Shown one piece after another: positions 45,409 to 57,074 of a stretch of 64,000 nt of DNA. How positions within the stretch are numbered: the first letter of the stretch is position 1; every line of letters begins with the position of its first letter. The stretch covers positions 36,224,501 through 36,288,500 of the forward strand of contig NC_133551.1 in the NCBI RefSeq assembly GCF_048773025.1. Reading direction: 5' to 3'. The stretch is from Camelus bactrianus (taxonomy: Eukaryota; Chordata; Mammalia; Artiodactyla; Camelidae). The notes beneath the pieces were generated by a model. That model had not been told where the DNA came from and made no database searches. It was given only the letters and a program-made list of their open reading frames with translations. The position numbers were made by a program, and so were the translations under genes.

Positions 45409-45579
45409 AAGATGAAGTTACTTGTCAAAGTCTGATAGCTAATAAATGGCAGAGCCAGGACTTGAAATAAAATCTGATTCCCAAGCCCATGCTTTTTCTG
45501 AGAAAGCTTTTGTACTTTCTCCCCCAGGGGACTAGGAGGCAGGAAGGAAGAAGGAAGGAAAGTCTCATTCTTTGAGAAA

Positions 45580-45780
45580 CTTGTAAATCACAAGGTGCTA
45601 AACTAGGCACATTTATATATGCTATTGCATTTACTTTTCACAACCACCAAGGACAACTATTTTCCTTTCTTAAAAAAAAATGAGGAAATTGAGATACAAG
45701 TTTTGGTGACTCTTCCAAGGTAAAATAGTGAGTAGAAAAGACAAGCGCTCAGATTACAGTGCCAGGCTTTCACCTCCATC
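45580..45780 (-). repeat. MIR SINE
   Basis: aaatgaggaaattgagatac, gtgactcttccaaggtaaaa. Confidence 0.75.
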
Positions 45781-46269
45781 ATGGACACTTCTCCTAATAT
45801 CACAGCTGCCTATAGAATGGGCTCTGGAGGAGGCTGGGGGGAGGGTGGCAGGAGCGTGACATCAGACCTGTCACACAGTGGGGGCAAGCATAGTCCCTTT
45901 GAGTTTGCCACTGAATCTTGGTCAAGATGCCCAGCTCTGTGGTAGCCGTGTATGACCAAAAGCACAAACATAGAGCTCCAGTGAGTTGGAGATGGCTGGG
46001 TGCTTGGTGACACTGTCGGCTTGCAACAAACCTGGCAGTTGCCTGCGTCCCAGCTCCTAGTTAAATTCCATAACAAAATGCCTTTGTTTCTTAAGCTTTT
46101 ATTAGCTTTATTCTGTTATCTGCAGCCAAAAATCATTTCTTTTCAGGTGTGAGGGAGTAGTAAAGATCACAGCATATAAACTGTCTGTTCTCTCATTAAT
46201 AGGCAAATCTGTACACTTCTGGAATTCTCAGTGTGCATATTTTTATTGGTGGGAAGTATCTGTTGGTTG
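45781..46269. other. Single-copy stretch, nothing recognised
   Basis: No gene or named repeat; an 88-codon minus-strand frame (45810-46076) has no domain. Confidence 0.4.
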
Positions 46270-46850
46270 AAAGTGTCAGAAAAGAGCCTGAACTACCTTA
46301 TATGAATGAGAAGAAATTGTTATAGAAATAAGAGGCATCTCTTGGGACCCAAGTCTAGGGATTCAGCTCAACCTGGCAGTGGAATGGGACCAGGACCTCA
46401 GAAGCATTTGATATTCTGTTTCTAATACTATCTGCTCTTCCCTTCCCATCCTTTCCCTTCCTACTCCTCCTCCCCCTCTTCCTCTTCCACCTCCTTCTTC
46501 CTCATTTTCTTCTCCCTGAGACCTTCTCTCTCTCTCTCTCTCTCACTTTGAATAACAGCCTCCATCAGTATCTAGATTTATGTGTAACCAATTCACCTGT
46601 CAGAAAAGAGACTGAATCTTGGGCCCAGTTAGAATTTCTTGAAGAGCAAATGTGATTGGCCACACTTCTGTCTTGTGGCCAACGCTGCGACAATCAACTC
46701 TGACCAGGAGGAAGGATCACAGAGCAAGAATCTGACTTCCCAGGGATGATCCCTGTACACCACGTATATGATCGAGCAGAGAAGTTCTGACAATAGTTGG
46801 ACTGGGGAGACAACCCAAAGCTGTCTATTATAAAGTCCCATCTCCTCTCT
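46270..46850 (+). repeat. Possible ancient interspersed repeat with pyrimidine tract
   Basis: Gives a weak impression of the same family as 21265-21700. Contains a CT-rich section with (CT)10 at 46525-46544. Family unassigned. Confidence 0.25.
46525..46544. repeat. (TC)10 microsatellite
   Basis: Perfect tctctc run at the end of a longer pyrimidine-rich tract (46430-46524). Confidence 0.92.
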
Positions 46851-46919
46851 CTTCCCAAGGCATTAAGTGCTGGCTTTAGTTATTCTCAAGGTCAAGTGGC
46901 AGCCCTGCCCTTGCTGCAG

Positions 46920-47025
46920 TTTGTTCTCATTAATTTAACATTGTACAGGCTCCATTCCAGGCATTGGGCCTAGACCAGTGACCAAAGCCGGCTAAGTCAG
47001 TGCCCTCAGAAGTCTTATGCTTTCC
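46920..47025 (-). repeat. L2 LINE 3' end
   Basis: tccattccaggcattgggcc, tagaccagtgaccaaagccg. Confidence 0.55.
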
Positions 47026-47039
47026 TCTGTCAGTTGTAT

Positions 47040-47700
47040 GGGATCACTCACATCCTTCCTGTAAGCTCCCACATCTCAACTTTGCTGAAGCTTATTTGAG
47101 ATGGGTTTTTGTCACTTCTAACCAAAAGAGTTATGACTAATTCAGAAATAGGTACTGGGAGTGAAATGTTCCAACTGACAGATCCCCTAATATAAAAGTG
47201 GCTGAGTCAGGATAGACTAGGGAGTTGTGAGGACTCTGCCACATAGGGCTGAGATACTAGCCGTCCTTGTTAGGTGGTAGGAAATCAGTTGGTCAAAAGA
47301 TGATCAGTTCTCGGCTAGAACTCAGAGCGTTGCCCATAAAATAGGAACTTTATGAACTTGGTAGAAAAATATCAAAATAGTGCTACCTGTGGCTACTTCA
47401 AGTAAGTTATTGATTTTGGCCCATCTGATAACAAATAGAGACTAGTTGGGCAGGTTTAAAGCCCTGTTAAAAGAATTAGTTTCTTTCTACCTATAGTTAG
47501 GAATTTGAATCTGTTGAAATCAGATAAACAAGTGCCTTAAGGATATGGTCTTAAAGTTGGTGCATCATTAGGACACTGGCTATCTGAGAAGATCCAGTAG
47601 AGTCTGGGAAGTCTGATGACCCCAGGTTGCCTCTGAGCAACTCTCCTGTGAATCCCTGGGAAAGTTGGAAATGCACCCTTGAATGGGTAGTGACATTGAG
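47040..47700 (+). mobile_element. Possible MaLR LTR end plus internal remnant (fossil)
   Basis: The segment at 47085-47160 has the look of an old MLT-type LTR end followed by the start of an internal region. Strongly diverged and broken; low certainty. Confidence 0.3.
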
Positions 47701-48552
47701 ACAGGAGCTACATGGCAGAAAACAGGAGCCTTTCCCCTCTGTTCCAGCCTATTTTTCTTCAAACTTGGAGGCAGAGGCCAATAAGCTAAGATTTAGGGAC
47801 ATGTGCAGAGTCCCCAAGATTGATATTAAGAAACTGATGCTACAAAACTGAAGTCCAAACTCAAAAACAAAATTTTGGAAAGAATTCTGGTGTTGGGTAC
47901 CAGCAAACTGAGTCTCCCATGAATCTTCCCTCCTCTAACCCAATGCAATCAATAGGCTTGGCTAAGAAAGGACTTACAAGAGTTGTGCTGTAAGAAATAC
48001 TAAGCCTAATAAAGAGAGACCTGTGCTCATTCAACCCTAAAAGCAAACCTTAGTCCACATTCATGACTCAAACAGAAATGAGCTGCCAAGATAGTACAGC
48101 TCCTTACAGTGGAACCCTCCTCCATCCTCCTCTCAGCTCTGGTACTGACTGACACTGGCCAGAGGATGCCCTCCTGGTGGGTAGAACCCAGGGCAGCTAG
48201 AATAATTGGTCATGGAACATATCTATGAGAGTGAGAGATGCAACAGAATCCAGATGATGCTCTACCCTAGGGACTCAGTATCTTGTTGCTTCTCCCCCCA
48301 CCCCCACTAAGGGAGTCTTGTTATCCTTTATTTGATGCTTGGATAATGAGTGTATCAGGCAGTTAAGTACATTATTTAGTACTTAGCTTGTGGAATCTCA
48401 AGGAACCACAGCGAGCCATGTTCGAGTAGAGGAATCAACATTCAACAGAAAACTTGAGCTTGGAAATCACTGGCCTTTATGAGCTGGATGGGACTTTAAC
48501 TTTTTTTCCTATTGGAAAAGGGTTGACTTCAGATGAAATAAGATGATTTCTG
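47701..48552. other. Unassigned stretch
   Basis: No gene or clearly named repeat; may continue the fossil to its left. Confidence 0.3.
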
Positions 48553-48750
48553 CAATAGGAATATCTAATGCTTATTGAGTCATTATTAAGTTCCAGACAC
48601 TGGTCTTGGGCTTTATGTGCATGACTCTTTTAATTGTCCCAACTATCTTATGAGGTAGGTACTATTAGCATCTGCATTTTACAGAAGTAGTTAAGTGCCT
48701 TGTCTAAAGTTAAGCTGAGAAGTGAATCTATGGCTTGAGTTCTTCACTAT
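48553..48750 (-). repeat. MIR SINE
   Basis: cttatgaggtaggtactatt, agcatctgcattttacagaa, ttaagtgccttgtctaaagt. Confidence 0.85.
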
Positions 48751-48852
48751 TATATTGCACATATTTGTAGGATTACTTCCTTTGCTAGATTTTGCTTTTA
48801 TTTTCTCCTATTTCTTACTGCTGTGTCTTCTTGTCAGCCTATCTCTTTGGAT

Positions 48853-49676
48853 TTTTTTGAAGTACAATTGATATACAATAACGAGTACAAATTGATGACT
48901 TTTGACGTATGTTTACATCCATGAAAAATCACTACAGATCAAATAAGGAACATATCCCTCACTCCCTCCCCAAACTGTCCTCATGTCTCTTTGTTATATA
49001 TCTTTCCTCCCTTCTCCCCTATCCCTAGGTAACCACTAAACTGCTTCCTGTCACTATAGATCAGTTTGCATTTTCTAAAATGGTAATTAGAATAATATAG
49101 TATGTGTTCTTTTTCTGTCTTCCTTCATTCACTCAGCATACTTATTTTGAGACCCATGATGTAGAGTATATCAATAATTTGTTCTTTTTTATTTCTAATT
49201 ATTATTTTCATTGTATGGATGCTGCTGTGTGTAACAGCATGTACATTAGCACAAATATAACTACTATGAATATTCACGTACAAGACTTTGTGTGGACATA
49301 TGCTTTTATTTAAATAAATAGCTACGAGTGTAATGGCTGGGTGGTATGGGAGGTTTATATTTAACTTTCTAAGACACTGTCTAACAGTTTTCCAAAGTGC
49401 TTGTACTATTTTACATTCTCACCAGCAACATTTGAGAGTTCCAGTTGCTCTGTGTCCTCACCAGCACATGGTATGATCAGTCTTTTTAATTTTAGTCATT
49501 CTAGTTGTCAAGTAGAGGTATTTTATTGTGGGTTTATCTGTTTTCCAAATGACTAGTGATGTTAAGCAGCTTTCCATGTGTTTATTTGCCATCTACATCT
49601 CTTTGTCAGAAGGCTTATTTTGACAAATATTTCAGTCCCTTTTATTTTTATTGGAATGTTTGATTTTTTAAAAAAT
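48853..49676 (-). mobile_element. L1M LINE, 3' half, antisense
   Basis: Old L1: gaagtacaattgatatacaa, ctaggtaaccactaaactgc, ttccaaagtgcttgtactat, tcaccagcacatggtatgat, tttccatgtgtttatttgcc. 5'-truncated in ORF2. Confidence 0.87.
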
Positions 49677-49754
49677 TACTTGCCCTAGTTTTTCCCCCCT
49701 GGAGTTGGCTTCCTTTTTCTCTAAGAGGACATTCCACAGATTAGAACACAGATC

Positions 49755-50000
49755 AAAGTGATGAGCACGGTTTAACAGGGCACGGGTTTGGAAATAATCA
49801 GGTACATTTGGACTTGCATTTTAGCTCTATAGCTTGATTAATTATGTTGCTTTGGGCCTTACCCTGCACCTTAGTTCATTTGTCTGTAAAAATGATCTAG
49901 TGAACCTGCTTCTCAGTGTTTTTATGAGGAATGGATGAAACATTCTTTTTAAACAAGTGGCATAAAACAATGAGAATGATACTTGTTAAGGCCCAGTGCT
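49755..50000 (+). repeat. MIR SINE
   Basis: ttgctttgggccttaccctg, gttcatttgtctgtaaaaat. Confidence 0.72.
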
Positions 50001-51691
50001 AAAAAGAAGGCTACTTCTGAGAGTTTTAATTGTAAGAATTATTAGAATACCCATAATGACAGATATCCATGTACAGTAATATCTGGAAAGACATCTTGCT
50101 TATTACTTCATTGTTTAATCTTTTCTTCCCCTCTGTATGTATGGTATACACAGTTTGCAGAAGAGGTTTCTCATGCACACATACCTAACACACCCCAATA
50201 CTATCATACCCCAAGGTGTCCTGTTGTTCTCTCACCAGGAATCTGGGAACCCTCTGATCTAGAGGCTTTTCTTTGTCATCCTGTTTTTACACTCCTCTCA
50301 TCCCTTTCTGAGTTCCTCCTTGTCTATATCCTGCTCAGGTAGACAAAACAATGGACGCTTACACATGGGTGATTTTTTAAAGCAATGCTAAAGAATTCCC
50401 AGTCTGTCTGCGGGGGCTTAAAAATACAGGTGGTCATCAGCAGCTAATAAGGTTTGTTTTCTCCCATTGGACACAAAGCACAGGGGATCTCTGCCCAGAG
50501 CTCTGAGTGTCCCTGGATGCTGAGCTGCCTGCACCGCTCTTAGTGGGGGGAGGAGCAGGAGCACAGGATGATAGCTATTGCCCCTGGCTCTCTGACAAGA
50601 AAAGAGCAGCTTCCAGACAGGGTTCAACCTGCAAAAAGGCTCCCCTGCTGTGCAGGAATTATTCACTCTAGGATAGGCTTCCTGTGCTGTAACATCAAAT
50701 ATTCCCCCTGGCTGCCAAAGCTTAGAATTTGATGGCTTAACTGTTTCATTCCCAGTCTGCAGAGCTAGAAAATCCCCTGCCTCAATGCTATGAACACAAC
50801 GGGCACCCAGTAATGGTGGCTTTTTTCCTAATTCTGATTTCTACTCTCAAAGAGGTATCAGGGCCACCTCTCCAAGTTCCCCTGTGGTTGATGTTACTGA
50901 GATTCTGTTTGAGTGTCATCACTACTAGGGGCTACGTCAATTCCTAGGAGGCTCATTCCCCTTAGTCCTACCTGTCCTGGATGAGCCCAACAACTGGCTT
51001 CGCAGAAGGTGCCCAGGGCCCCATGAAACATCACAGAGTCATTAAAAGGATAGACAGCCCTCCCAGTGCTTTAGGGCTTAGACCTTTCCTGAAGAATTTC
51101 TGCTATTCTCTACCCTAAGGAAATTCAACATATCTTAGTGAAAAGGCAGGTGAAATATCTGTGATAGCCATCTCTCTCACTAAGTGGAAACATTCTGGTC
51201 TTTTTGCTGGAGAAATTCATAACAATAAACCTGCAGTAGATTACAAGGGTACATTGAAGGAGACATTGCATTAAACCCAGAGTGCTCCAGGATGCCACAG
51301 AAAGACTGGCTTAGTCTCAAATGCTAATAGCCCCGCTGATGAGCATGGACAACATGATTACACAGGGACGGCAAGGCCAAGTTCTGCACTCGCTCCCCAG
51401 CTGGCAGGAGCAATCTTCCTGGAACAGCCCCCTTCTACCTCCCATCCTCTCTGCACTTAAAAAACTTCCGGGAATCTTACTTCCTGCCTTAAATCTTTAA
51501 ACAAAATGAATGGATTGAGCAATCGCCCTTCACACAAACCTCAGTGTCTTACCTTCAGGCACCATAATTTGAAAACAAAACAAAACACTGAATCATTTAT
51601 CTTATAGAGCAAGGTGGTTAACACTAGAAAGAATACCAGGTAGGGTCTGAGGAACATCCGGAGATTGAGGATCTGAAGAGGTCTTGGGGAG
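50001..51691. promoter_or_regulatory. Long repeat-free block, candidate regulatory region
   Basis: About 1.7 kb without any recognised repeat, the longest such run with balanced composition here. Noted sites: gcttaaaaatacagg near 50416 (MEF2-like core), and the section 51220-51380 with gcattaaaccc, aatgctaatag, catgattacaca. No coding frame with a domain; the 82-codon minus frame at 50418-50666 is unremarkable. Function is inference. Confidence 0.3.
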
Positions 51692-51885
51692 AGCTGACTA
51701 TGTACCAGGCTCTCCCAGTGCTGAGCGGCTCATCCTTTGGCATAAGGATTGTAATCTTCAGTTTCTGAGTGAGGAGACAGAGGCTTATGGAGTTGGAAGA
51801 ATCTGTCTCAGGTCACACGGAGATTAGCAATGGATCTGGGATTTAATCATGAGTTGGTCTGATTTCCAAAGCTCATGGATTTCCC
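51692..51885 (-). repeat. MIR SINE
   Basis: gtgaggagacagaggcttat, tctgtctcaggtcacacgga. Confidence 0.82.
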
Positions 51886-52431
51886 ACTGTGTGCATTTTA
51901 GATTTTTGCACTATGTCCCTCATTCCACCTACCTGTATCCCACACAGCCAGCCCCTCTGGTCTCCAGCCATGTTGCACCTCAGACCCTGAGGGTATGCCC
52001 ACCAGTACTTGTTCTTTCCTCTAATCTTCAGTTTTCCTGATGCATATTCACAAGTCAGGCTGTTGGAACTACCCTCAGTCTCTTCCTTTTCCTTCTCTCT
52101 TGGCCTCTCCACTGGTCCCCTGAGGGGCCAGGGGCCTTTGTGGAGGAAAGTGCTGCCCTACAGGGAGGAGCAAGGTCTGCATCTTCCTGTTTTAAAGCTG
52201 GCACTGCTGTTCCAGTTGTTCATTCAAGCCCTACTTTTGGTTATTTGGGTGGTGGAAGTGTGTTGTTCATTGGTTCGTCTGATAGCAGCTTTGCCCTCAA
52301 AGATCACTGGTGAACACAAATAAATGACCTACCCTCAGCCCACTGGCATTCAAGCCCCTGTTTAACTCGGGTTAGTGGCTCCAACCACTTCTTTAAGGGG
52401 TTCATTTTCCAGAAGCCTCTCCTGACAATTT
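51886..52431. other. Single-copy stretch, nothing recognised
   Basis: The 104-codon plus frame at 52009-52323 is Leu-rich near its end (LALLFQLFIQALLLVIWVVE) but lacks a credible start or splice context and matches no family I know. Not called as a gene. Confidence 0.35.
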
Positions 52432-52515
52432 TGGAAATAAAGGATACAAAGATGAGTGAGACAAGATCTTAGCCTACTAACAGCTCTCAATAGGGTAAGG
52501 GAGATAGACTTTCCC
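52432..52515 (-). repeat. L2 LINE fragment
   Basis: aaggatacaaagatgagtga then gggtaagggagatagac. Confidence 0.6.
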
Positions 52516-53079
52516 ATCCAGTGTTCAATTCAGGAAATGGAAGCTGTTCTAGGTATTTCACGCAGAAAGGATTTCAATATGGGGATTCGAGACTCCTGGG
52601 ATCATTGCAAGGACTGGAGAAGTGGATTGTAGACTCCAGGATGACTTCCAGAGAGATCCACTACCTCTGCCCAATCAGGAAGAGGGAAATCAGGAGGACC
52701 CTAATTGAACAATGAGTTCTAGATTTTAGAATCTATAACAAACCACAGATTTTTAATGTAGGGAATCAGAAAGGCAGCATTGGGAAGCTATTATTGCTGC
52801 TGTTAAAACTGACTCTTGAATATCATAAAACTGTTAATGAGTTACTAGCATATGATGCAAAAAAACTCCAGGTCTCCACAATTGTGCTTGCCAACAGAAA
52901 ACATCCAAAACAGCAGGATTTCCTTTGTTTCATTTTTACTTTTCGAATCTCATTCATGGGCATCTATTGGTGGAACTTAATTTGCATTCAGAATGCTATC
53001 TACACAGGGAAGTCTGGAAAATGGGCTTGTACTATAGAAGATGTGAGTTGATATTGGGAAAATAACTAGCAGTGTCTTC
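52516..53079 (+). repeat. Ancient interspersed repeat, family uncertain
   Basis: ttcacgcagaaaggatttca, catctattggtggaacttaa, ataactagcagtgtcttcca recall a common old repeat. The 85-codon frame inside it is accidental. Confidence 0.35.
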
Positions 53080-53400
53080 CACAGACTCATGGATGTCTAA
53101 GTGCACTAAAGTGTTAGAGGAAGCATGTTATATGGTTGCAAAGTAGGAAGAGATCAGTTCTACCTGGGGTTCAGGGCAAGTGGCAGAGAAGAGACTCCTC
53201 CTGCTGAGTCTTGAAGAACATCCTCTAGAAGTTTGCTTGGAAGGGGGAGAAATAGGGGTAAAGAGAACAGTTGGAAGATATTGCAAAATGATAGACAAGA
53301 CATGGTTAGAACCTAAATTAGGAATATGGATGTTGGGATGGGGAAGAGAGGGCTTGGAATATGTCAGGAAGTTGAATCAACAGGACTCAACTGAGCTGGA
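53080..53400 (-). repeat. L2 LINE, internal part
   Basis: tcaacaggactcaactgagc and ggaatatggatgttgggatg follow the antisense L2 upstream body. Diverged. Confidence 0.55.
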
Positions 53401-53404
53401 GTAA

Positions 53405-53630
53405 TCGGGAACAATTACTGCACGTACACTACGTGCCAGGCTCTATTCTATACACTTTGCATGTATGAACCCATTCAATCCTTACAAAACTCAGTGAAAT
53501 AGGTTCAGTTATAAACTACATCTACAGGTGAGGCAACTGAAGCACAGCTAGCAAATGTCAGAGCCAGGATTTGAAACCAGGTAGTTTAGTTTTTGAACAC
53601 AAATACTCAACCAATTTGCTATGAAACTCC
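53405..53630 (-). repeat. MIR SINE
   Basis: ctacgtgccaggctctattc, acaggtgaggcaactgaagc, gccaggatttgaaaccaggt. Nearly full length. Confidence 0.9.
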
Positions 53631-53917
53631 TCTGCTCTTGGTGATTAAAAAAAATCTTCTTTCCTGTACTTTATTCATCTGAATTTTACTTGTAAATTCC
53701 AGTTTGGGTCCTGAATCAAATTCTTTTAACCTAGACGTTTATGGATGAATTTTTGCAAGTCTAACGAACCCTGAAATTGTAATCAAAGTTTTACATTGTT
53801 TTCAGCATCTGTGTACTGTTTTTTGGGGGAAGTGGTGGCAAGGCTTACCAAATGGGTTATCAAGGATCCTCAAATGGATTTTGACTTGAAAATACAGTTA
53901 AGAAATTTGCCTTAGAG

Positions 53918-54102
53918 CAGTGGTTCTCAAAGTGTGATCCCTGAACTGGCAGACTCAGCATCTCCTGGGAGCTTGTTAGGAATGCATATTCCCAGGTCCA
54001 GCCAAGACCTCCTGAACCAGAAACTCCAAGGGTGGGGCCAGAAATCTGTGTTATTGAGTCTTCTAGGTGCTTCTGATGTGTGCTTAAGTTTGAGAACCAC
54101 TG
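53918..54102 (-). mobile_element. MER5A (hAT-Charlie MITE), full length
   Basis: 185 bp with perfect 14-bp terminal inverted repeats: cagtggttctcaaa at the left and tttgagaaccactg at the right. Middle: ggaatgcatattcccaggtc, aactccaagggtggggccag. The 8-bp flanks (ccttagag / tcctagca) are only weakly similar, as expected for an old copy. Confidence 0.95.
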
Positions 54103-55204
54103 TCCTAGCACAAATGGTAAGCATGAGTGATGTGGCATTTGGGTGTGTTCCCTGGCCTAAATAGGACTTTCACAGTAGCTATGGTATCAAGGAAGGTAGA
54201 AAAAAATCTTGGAAGCCTGAGATCCTCTTTGGGTAGTCTCAGGAAGGGAACACTAAGACATAGCTTCGAACTTGGCCAATATTTTGGACAAGGCATTCCC
54301 TGAGGGCTCGTGTGGTGTTAAAAACAGGCATTTCTGGGAGTTACTGGGCTCAGGACTTGCAGCTGAGAAGGCCTACCCTGTGGACCTGTGCACCAGACCC
54401 ATAATACCTGGGGTGCCGGCCTCCTCCTCTCCCATACAGTTTCTCCTATGGCTGCAGATTACATATCTCATTTCATCCAAGGTACACAGACCTCTAATGG
54501 CATTTTAGCAGAGGATAACCTGTCTGGGCTTCTGAGGCATTTAGTATCCAGTGACACCATAACTGCTCACCGGGAGGTGCCAGGGCCTCTGGTGCACACC
54601 TTGCTCAGTTGACACAACACCTGTGTAGCTTGTGCAGGATTCATGCTGGCAAAGCCAATTACTTTCTACATCTTTTTGGAGACACAAAAAAGTCCAGAAA
54701 CAATGCCGTGCCAAATGATGGAAATGGCGGGGATGCCTGTACCCAACTCCCTTGCTGCCCCTCTCCCCCGAACCGCAGGCCTGGCTCCTCCTTTCTGCTA
54801 AGTCACAAAGCTGGAAAGCTCTTAGGGTAGGGAGAGAGCAAGTGCCTGCTGGTTGGCTCAGAAAGGTTCTGAGAATTCATTATGATCAAAACAACTATTC
54901 CAGTTATTCATGTGACTCAGCCCCTGAAAGCGGGAGCTTCCTATGTCCACAGGGCCGGGTGTTGCTGACTCAGTGCTGAAGAGGGCACCTTGTGAGCCCT
55001 CCTGGGCTCCCCACCGCCTCTCTCCTTCATCCCAGGGGACACCAAAGGGAAGCAGAGTGGGGCTGAGATTCACAGGAGTGTTCAGTTTCATTTCTAAAGA
55101 AGCAGCCAACCTCCTCCCATTACAGCTCTCACTGCATACATCTGTCAGTCTTCGGGCATTCTGGAGGGGAAATTATCAGAAATAGTCACACAGACATCAT
55201 CTAC
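54103..55204. other. Single-copy stretch containing an AP-1/MARE pair
   Basis: No named repeat. Several overlapping open frames at 54272-55185 have no recognised domain. The two AP-1-type sites are listed separately. Confidence 0.4.
54913..54976. promoter_or_regulatory. Pair of AP-1/NF-E2 (MARE)-like sites
   Basis: TGACTCAGC at 54913-54921 and TGCTGACTCAGTGC at 54963-54976, about 50 bp apart, in repeat-free DNA. The second fits the Maf recognition element half plus AP-1 core. Enhancer activity is inferred from motif quality and pairing only. Confidence 0.4.
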
Positions 55205-55275
55205 ATACATTTGCATTTAGCACATGTTTCCCCAACACCTACTATGTGTTTGGGTAATGGCTAAGGGCAGGGGTC
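55205..55275 (-). repeat. L2 LINE 3'-end fragment
   Basis: acatgtttccccaacaccta then ctatgtgtttgggtaatgg. Confidence 0.5.
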
Positions 55276-55794
55276 CAGAGAGATGTGGCTGTATCTGCCC
55301 ATACCATTCAGAGGTCTGCCAGGGGAAAATTCATTAACGACGTTGAGGAAATAATGGAAAAAGCACTGGAACAGAGCTAGAGAGAGCTTTGAGAATGCCG
55401 AGGAATGAGTGGCACCCATTTCTAGGTACATGGAATTCCTCTCTAACACGCAGCAAAATTCAGAGTGTGGGTCAGAATTACTTTTGTCTCTGGGAGCCAC
55501 AGAGAGAAGAAAATGCCAGGAACCAACATGGTACAAGAGAAGGACTTTCTGGATGTAGGGAAGCTGAAGAAGGAGACGAAAGGGTAGGGAGACTCAAGCG
55601 GCAAGTTTTACAGTTTTGCCAAAGGGCCTTTTCTTAACTTGAACTTGTTACTAGCTACCAGGCAGGATGGCGCAATTTAATCCCCAAAATAGTAAATAAA
55701 CTGCTTGAAATTTTCTCCTTTGAGGAAGAAAAGGAGGGGGAGAAAAGAAAGATCACATGCTGCTGGATGGAAATGAAAGAAAAACTAAAGGCAC
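55276..55794. other. Single-copy stretch, nothing recognised
   Basis: A-rich, G-rich run near 55723-55750. No gene or named repeat. Confidence 0.4.
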
Positions 55795-55985
55795 TAACAT
55801 GGGCGTCTGCCATGTATCAAAGCTACTAAAGATGCTAACCTTTATATGTATAGTATCATAGTTCATTAAATACTAACAGAACACACACACATAAACAGTA
55901 GGTATTGCTGCACAGAGGGGTTAAGTAACATGTCTGAGGGTAGCTGGGCTGAGATTAGGACATGTGCTCTTGCTGCTTATAAATT
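55795..55985 (-). repeat. MIR SINE
   Basis: gaggggttaagtaacatgtc, tgagggtagctgggctgaga. Confidence 0.7.
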
Positions 55986-55989
55986 AACT

Positions 55990-56170
55990 GTGCATGTAGG
56001 TATCTAATGTAAAGTGTTGCTCAGATCCCCATTTTACAGATGGGAAAACTGAGGCATGGGGCAGCTAACTCACCTCTCCAAGGTCATATGAGTACTAAGC
56101 AAGGTAGTGGGACTTCAGACCCCAGTCTGTTTGAATTCAATGTTCTGGGCCGTTTCACCACACCACCCTG
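55990..56170 (-). repeat. MIR SINE
   Basis: ccccattttacagatgggaa, aactgaggcatggggcagct, ctccaaggtcatatgagtac. Well preserved. Confidence 0.9.
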
Positions 56171-56364
56171 CTTTTTGTTTTGTTTTTTTTTTTCCCCATT
56201 TTGAGACCAGATTTTATCTCTCTTTAGTATCTAATGTCTGAACTTCTATAAAAATGGAACGTGATATCATTGTCCTCCAGGATTATGATTATCTTCTGTA
56301 ATGTTAGAATTAAAATACTCAATCATATCACCAAACATACTTTCTTATTTATTTCTTCATTTAT

Positions 56365-56540
56365 TCAATAAATTTATATTGAATATTCATCTACTTGTGC
56401 CAGACACAAGGTCCTGAGGGTAAAGCAATGAAGACGCCAGCCATGGTCCTTTCTTCTCCTGGAGCTTTCAGTATAGCACAGAGAGGAAAATATGAAATAT
56501 GACTTATTCAACAGTTAGTTTATTCCAATCGTAGTAAATG
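56365..56540 (-). repeat. L2 LINE 3' end, first part of a split copy
   Basis: catttattcaataaatttat, acttgtgccagacacaaggt, tctcctggagctttcagtat. Confidence 0.75.
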
Positions 56541-56551
56541 GTGTCATAATG

Positions 56552-56640
56552 ATAGCTAACACTTCAACGGAACTTACTTTGTGCCAGGAATCATTCTAAG
56601 TATATTAATAGAGTTTAATTAATTTAGGTCTCCCAGGCCA
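56552..56640 (-). repeat. MIR fragment inside the L2
   Basis: tgatagctaacacttcaacg then tttgtgccaggaatcattct. Confidence 0.65.
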
Positions 56641-56761
56641 ATGAGGGAAGTGAAGAAATCAATGAAGGCTTCCTGAAGGAAGTGTCAGCTGATTCTGGAA
56701 ACAGGAGGAGTTAGTTATGTTGAGAAGGGGAAAGGCAGGGAAAACCAGGAGTAGTCTAAGA
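56641..56761 (-). repeat. L2 LINE, middle part of a split copy
   Basis: atcaatgaaggcttcctgaa then ggaagtgtcagctgattctg; continues from 56540. Confidence 0.65.
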
Positions 56762-57074
56762 TGGTGCTGTCCAGGTAGCCACAAGTCACCTGAAACTCTA
56801 AAGTACTTGAAATGAAGCTAGTCTGAACTGAGATGTGCTATAAGTGTAAAATATATCCCGTGTTTCAAAGATTTAGTCTAGAAAAAGATAATGTAAAATA
56901 TCTCAATTTTGTATTGATTACATGTTGACATGATGCTATTTTGATCCATTGGATTAAATCAAATATATTATTTACATGAATTTTCTCTTTCTTTTTACTT
57001 TTTTTTAATGTGGCCACTAGAAAATTTCAAATTACATGCATAGCTCACATTATATTTTGGTTGGATAGTGCCGC
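56762..57074 (+). mobile_element. hAT-type MITE (MER33/MER58-like)
   Basis: Inverted ends tggtgctgtcca (left) and tggatagtgccg (right, complementary with mismatches). Inside: agatgtgctataagtgtaaa, atgtaaaatatctcaatttt, taatgtggccactagaaaat. Non-autonomous. Exact subfamily not certain; orientation tentative. Confidence 0.75.

Larger units (their letters stand above)
45085..45505 (-). repeat. MIR SINE carrying two insertions
   Basis: Three MIR pieces in register: 45085-45125 (gcattgagcacctactattc), 45221-45305 (gtttaatccttacagcaata, ataaataagcaaactcaaat) and 45415-45505 (agttacttgtcaaagtctga, ctaataaatggcagagccag). The gaps hold an L1 tail and an L2 3' end. Confidence 0.82.

Noticed and set aside
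52009-52323. Possible membrane protein (Leu-rich end)
   Set aside because: The hydrophobic run is short, the start is not convincing, and there is no upstream signal or known family.
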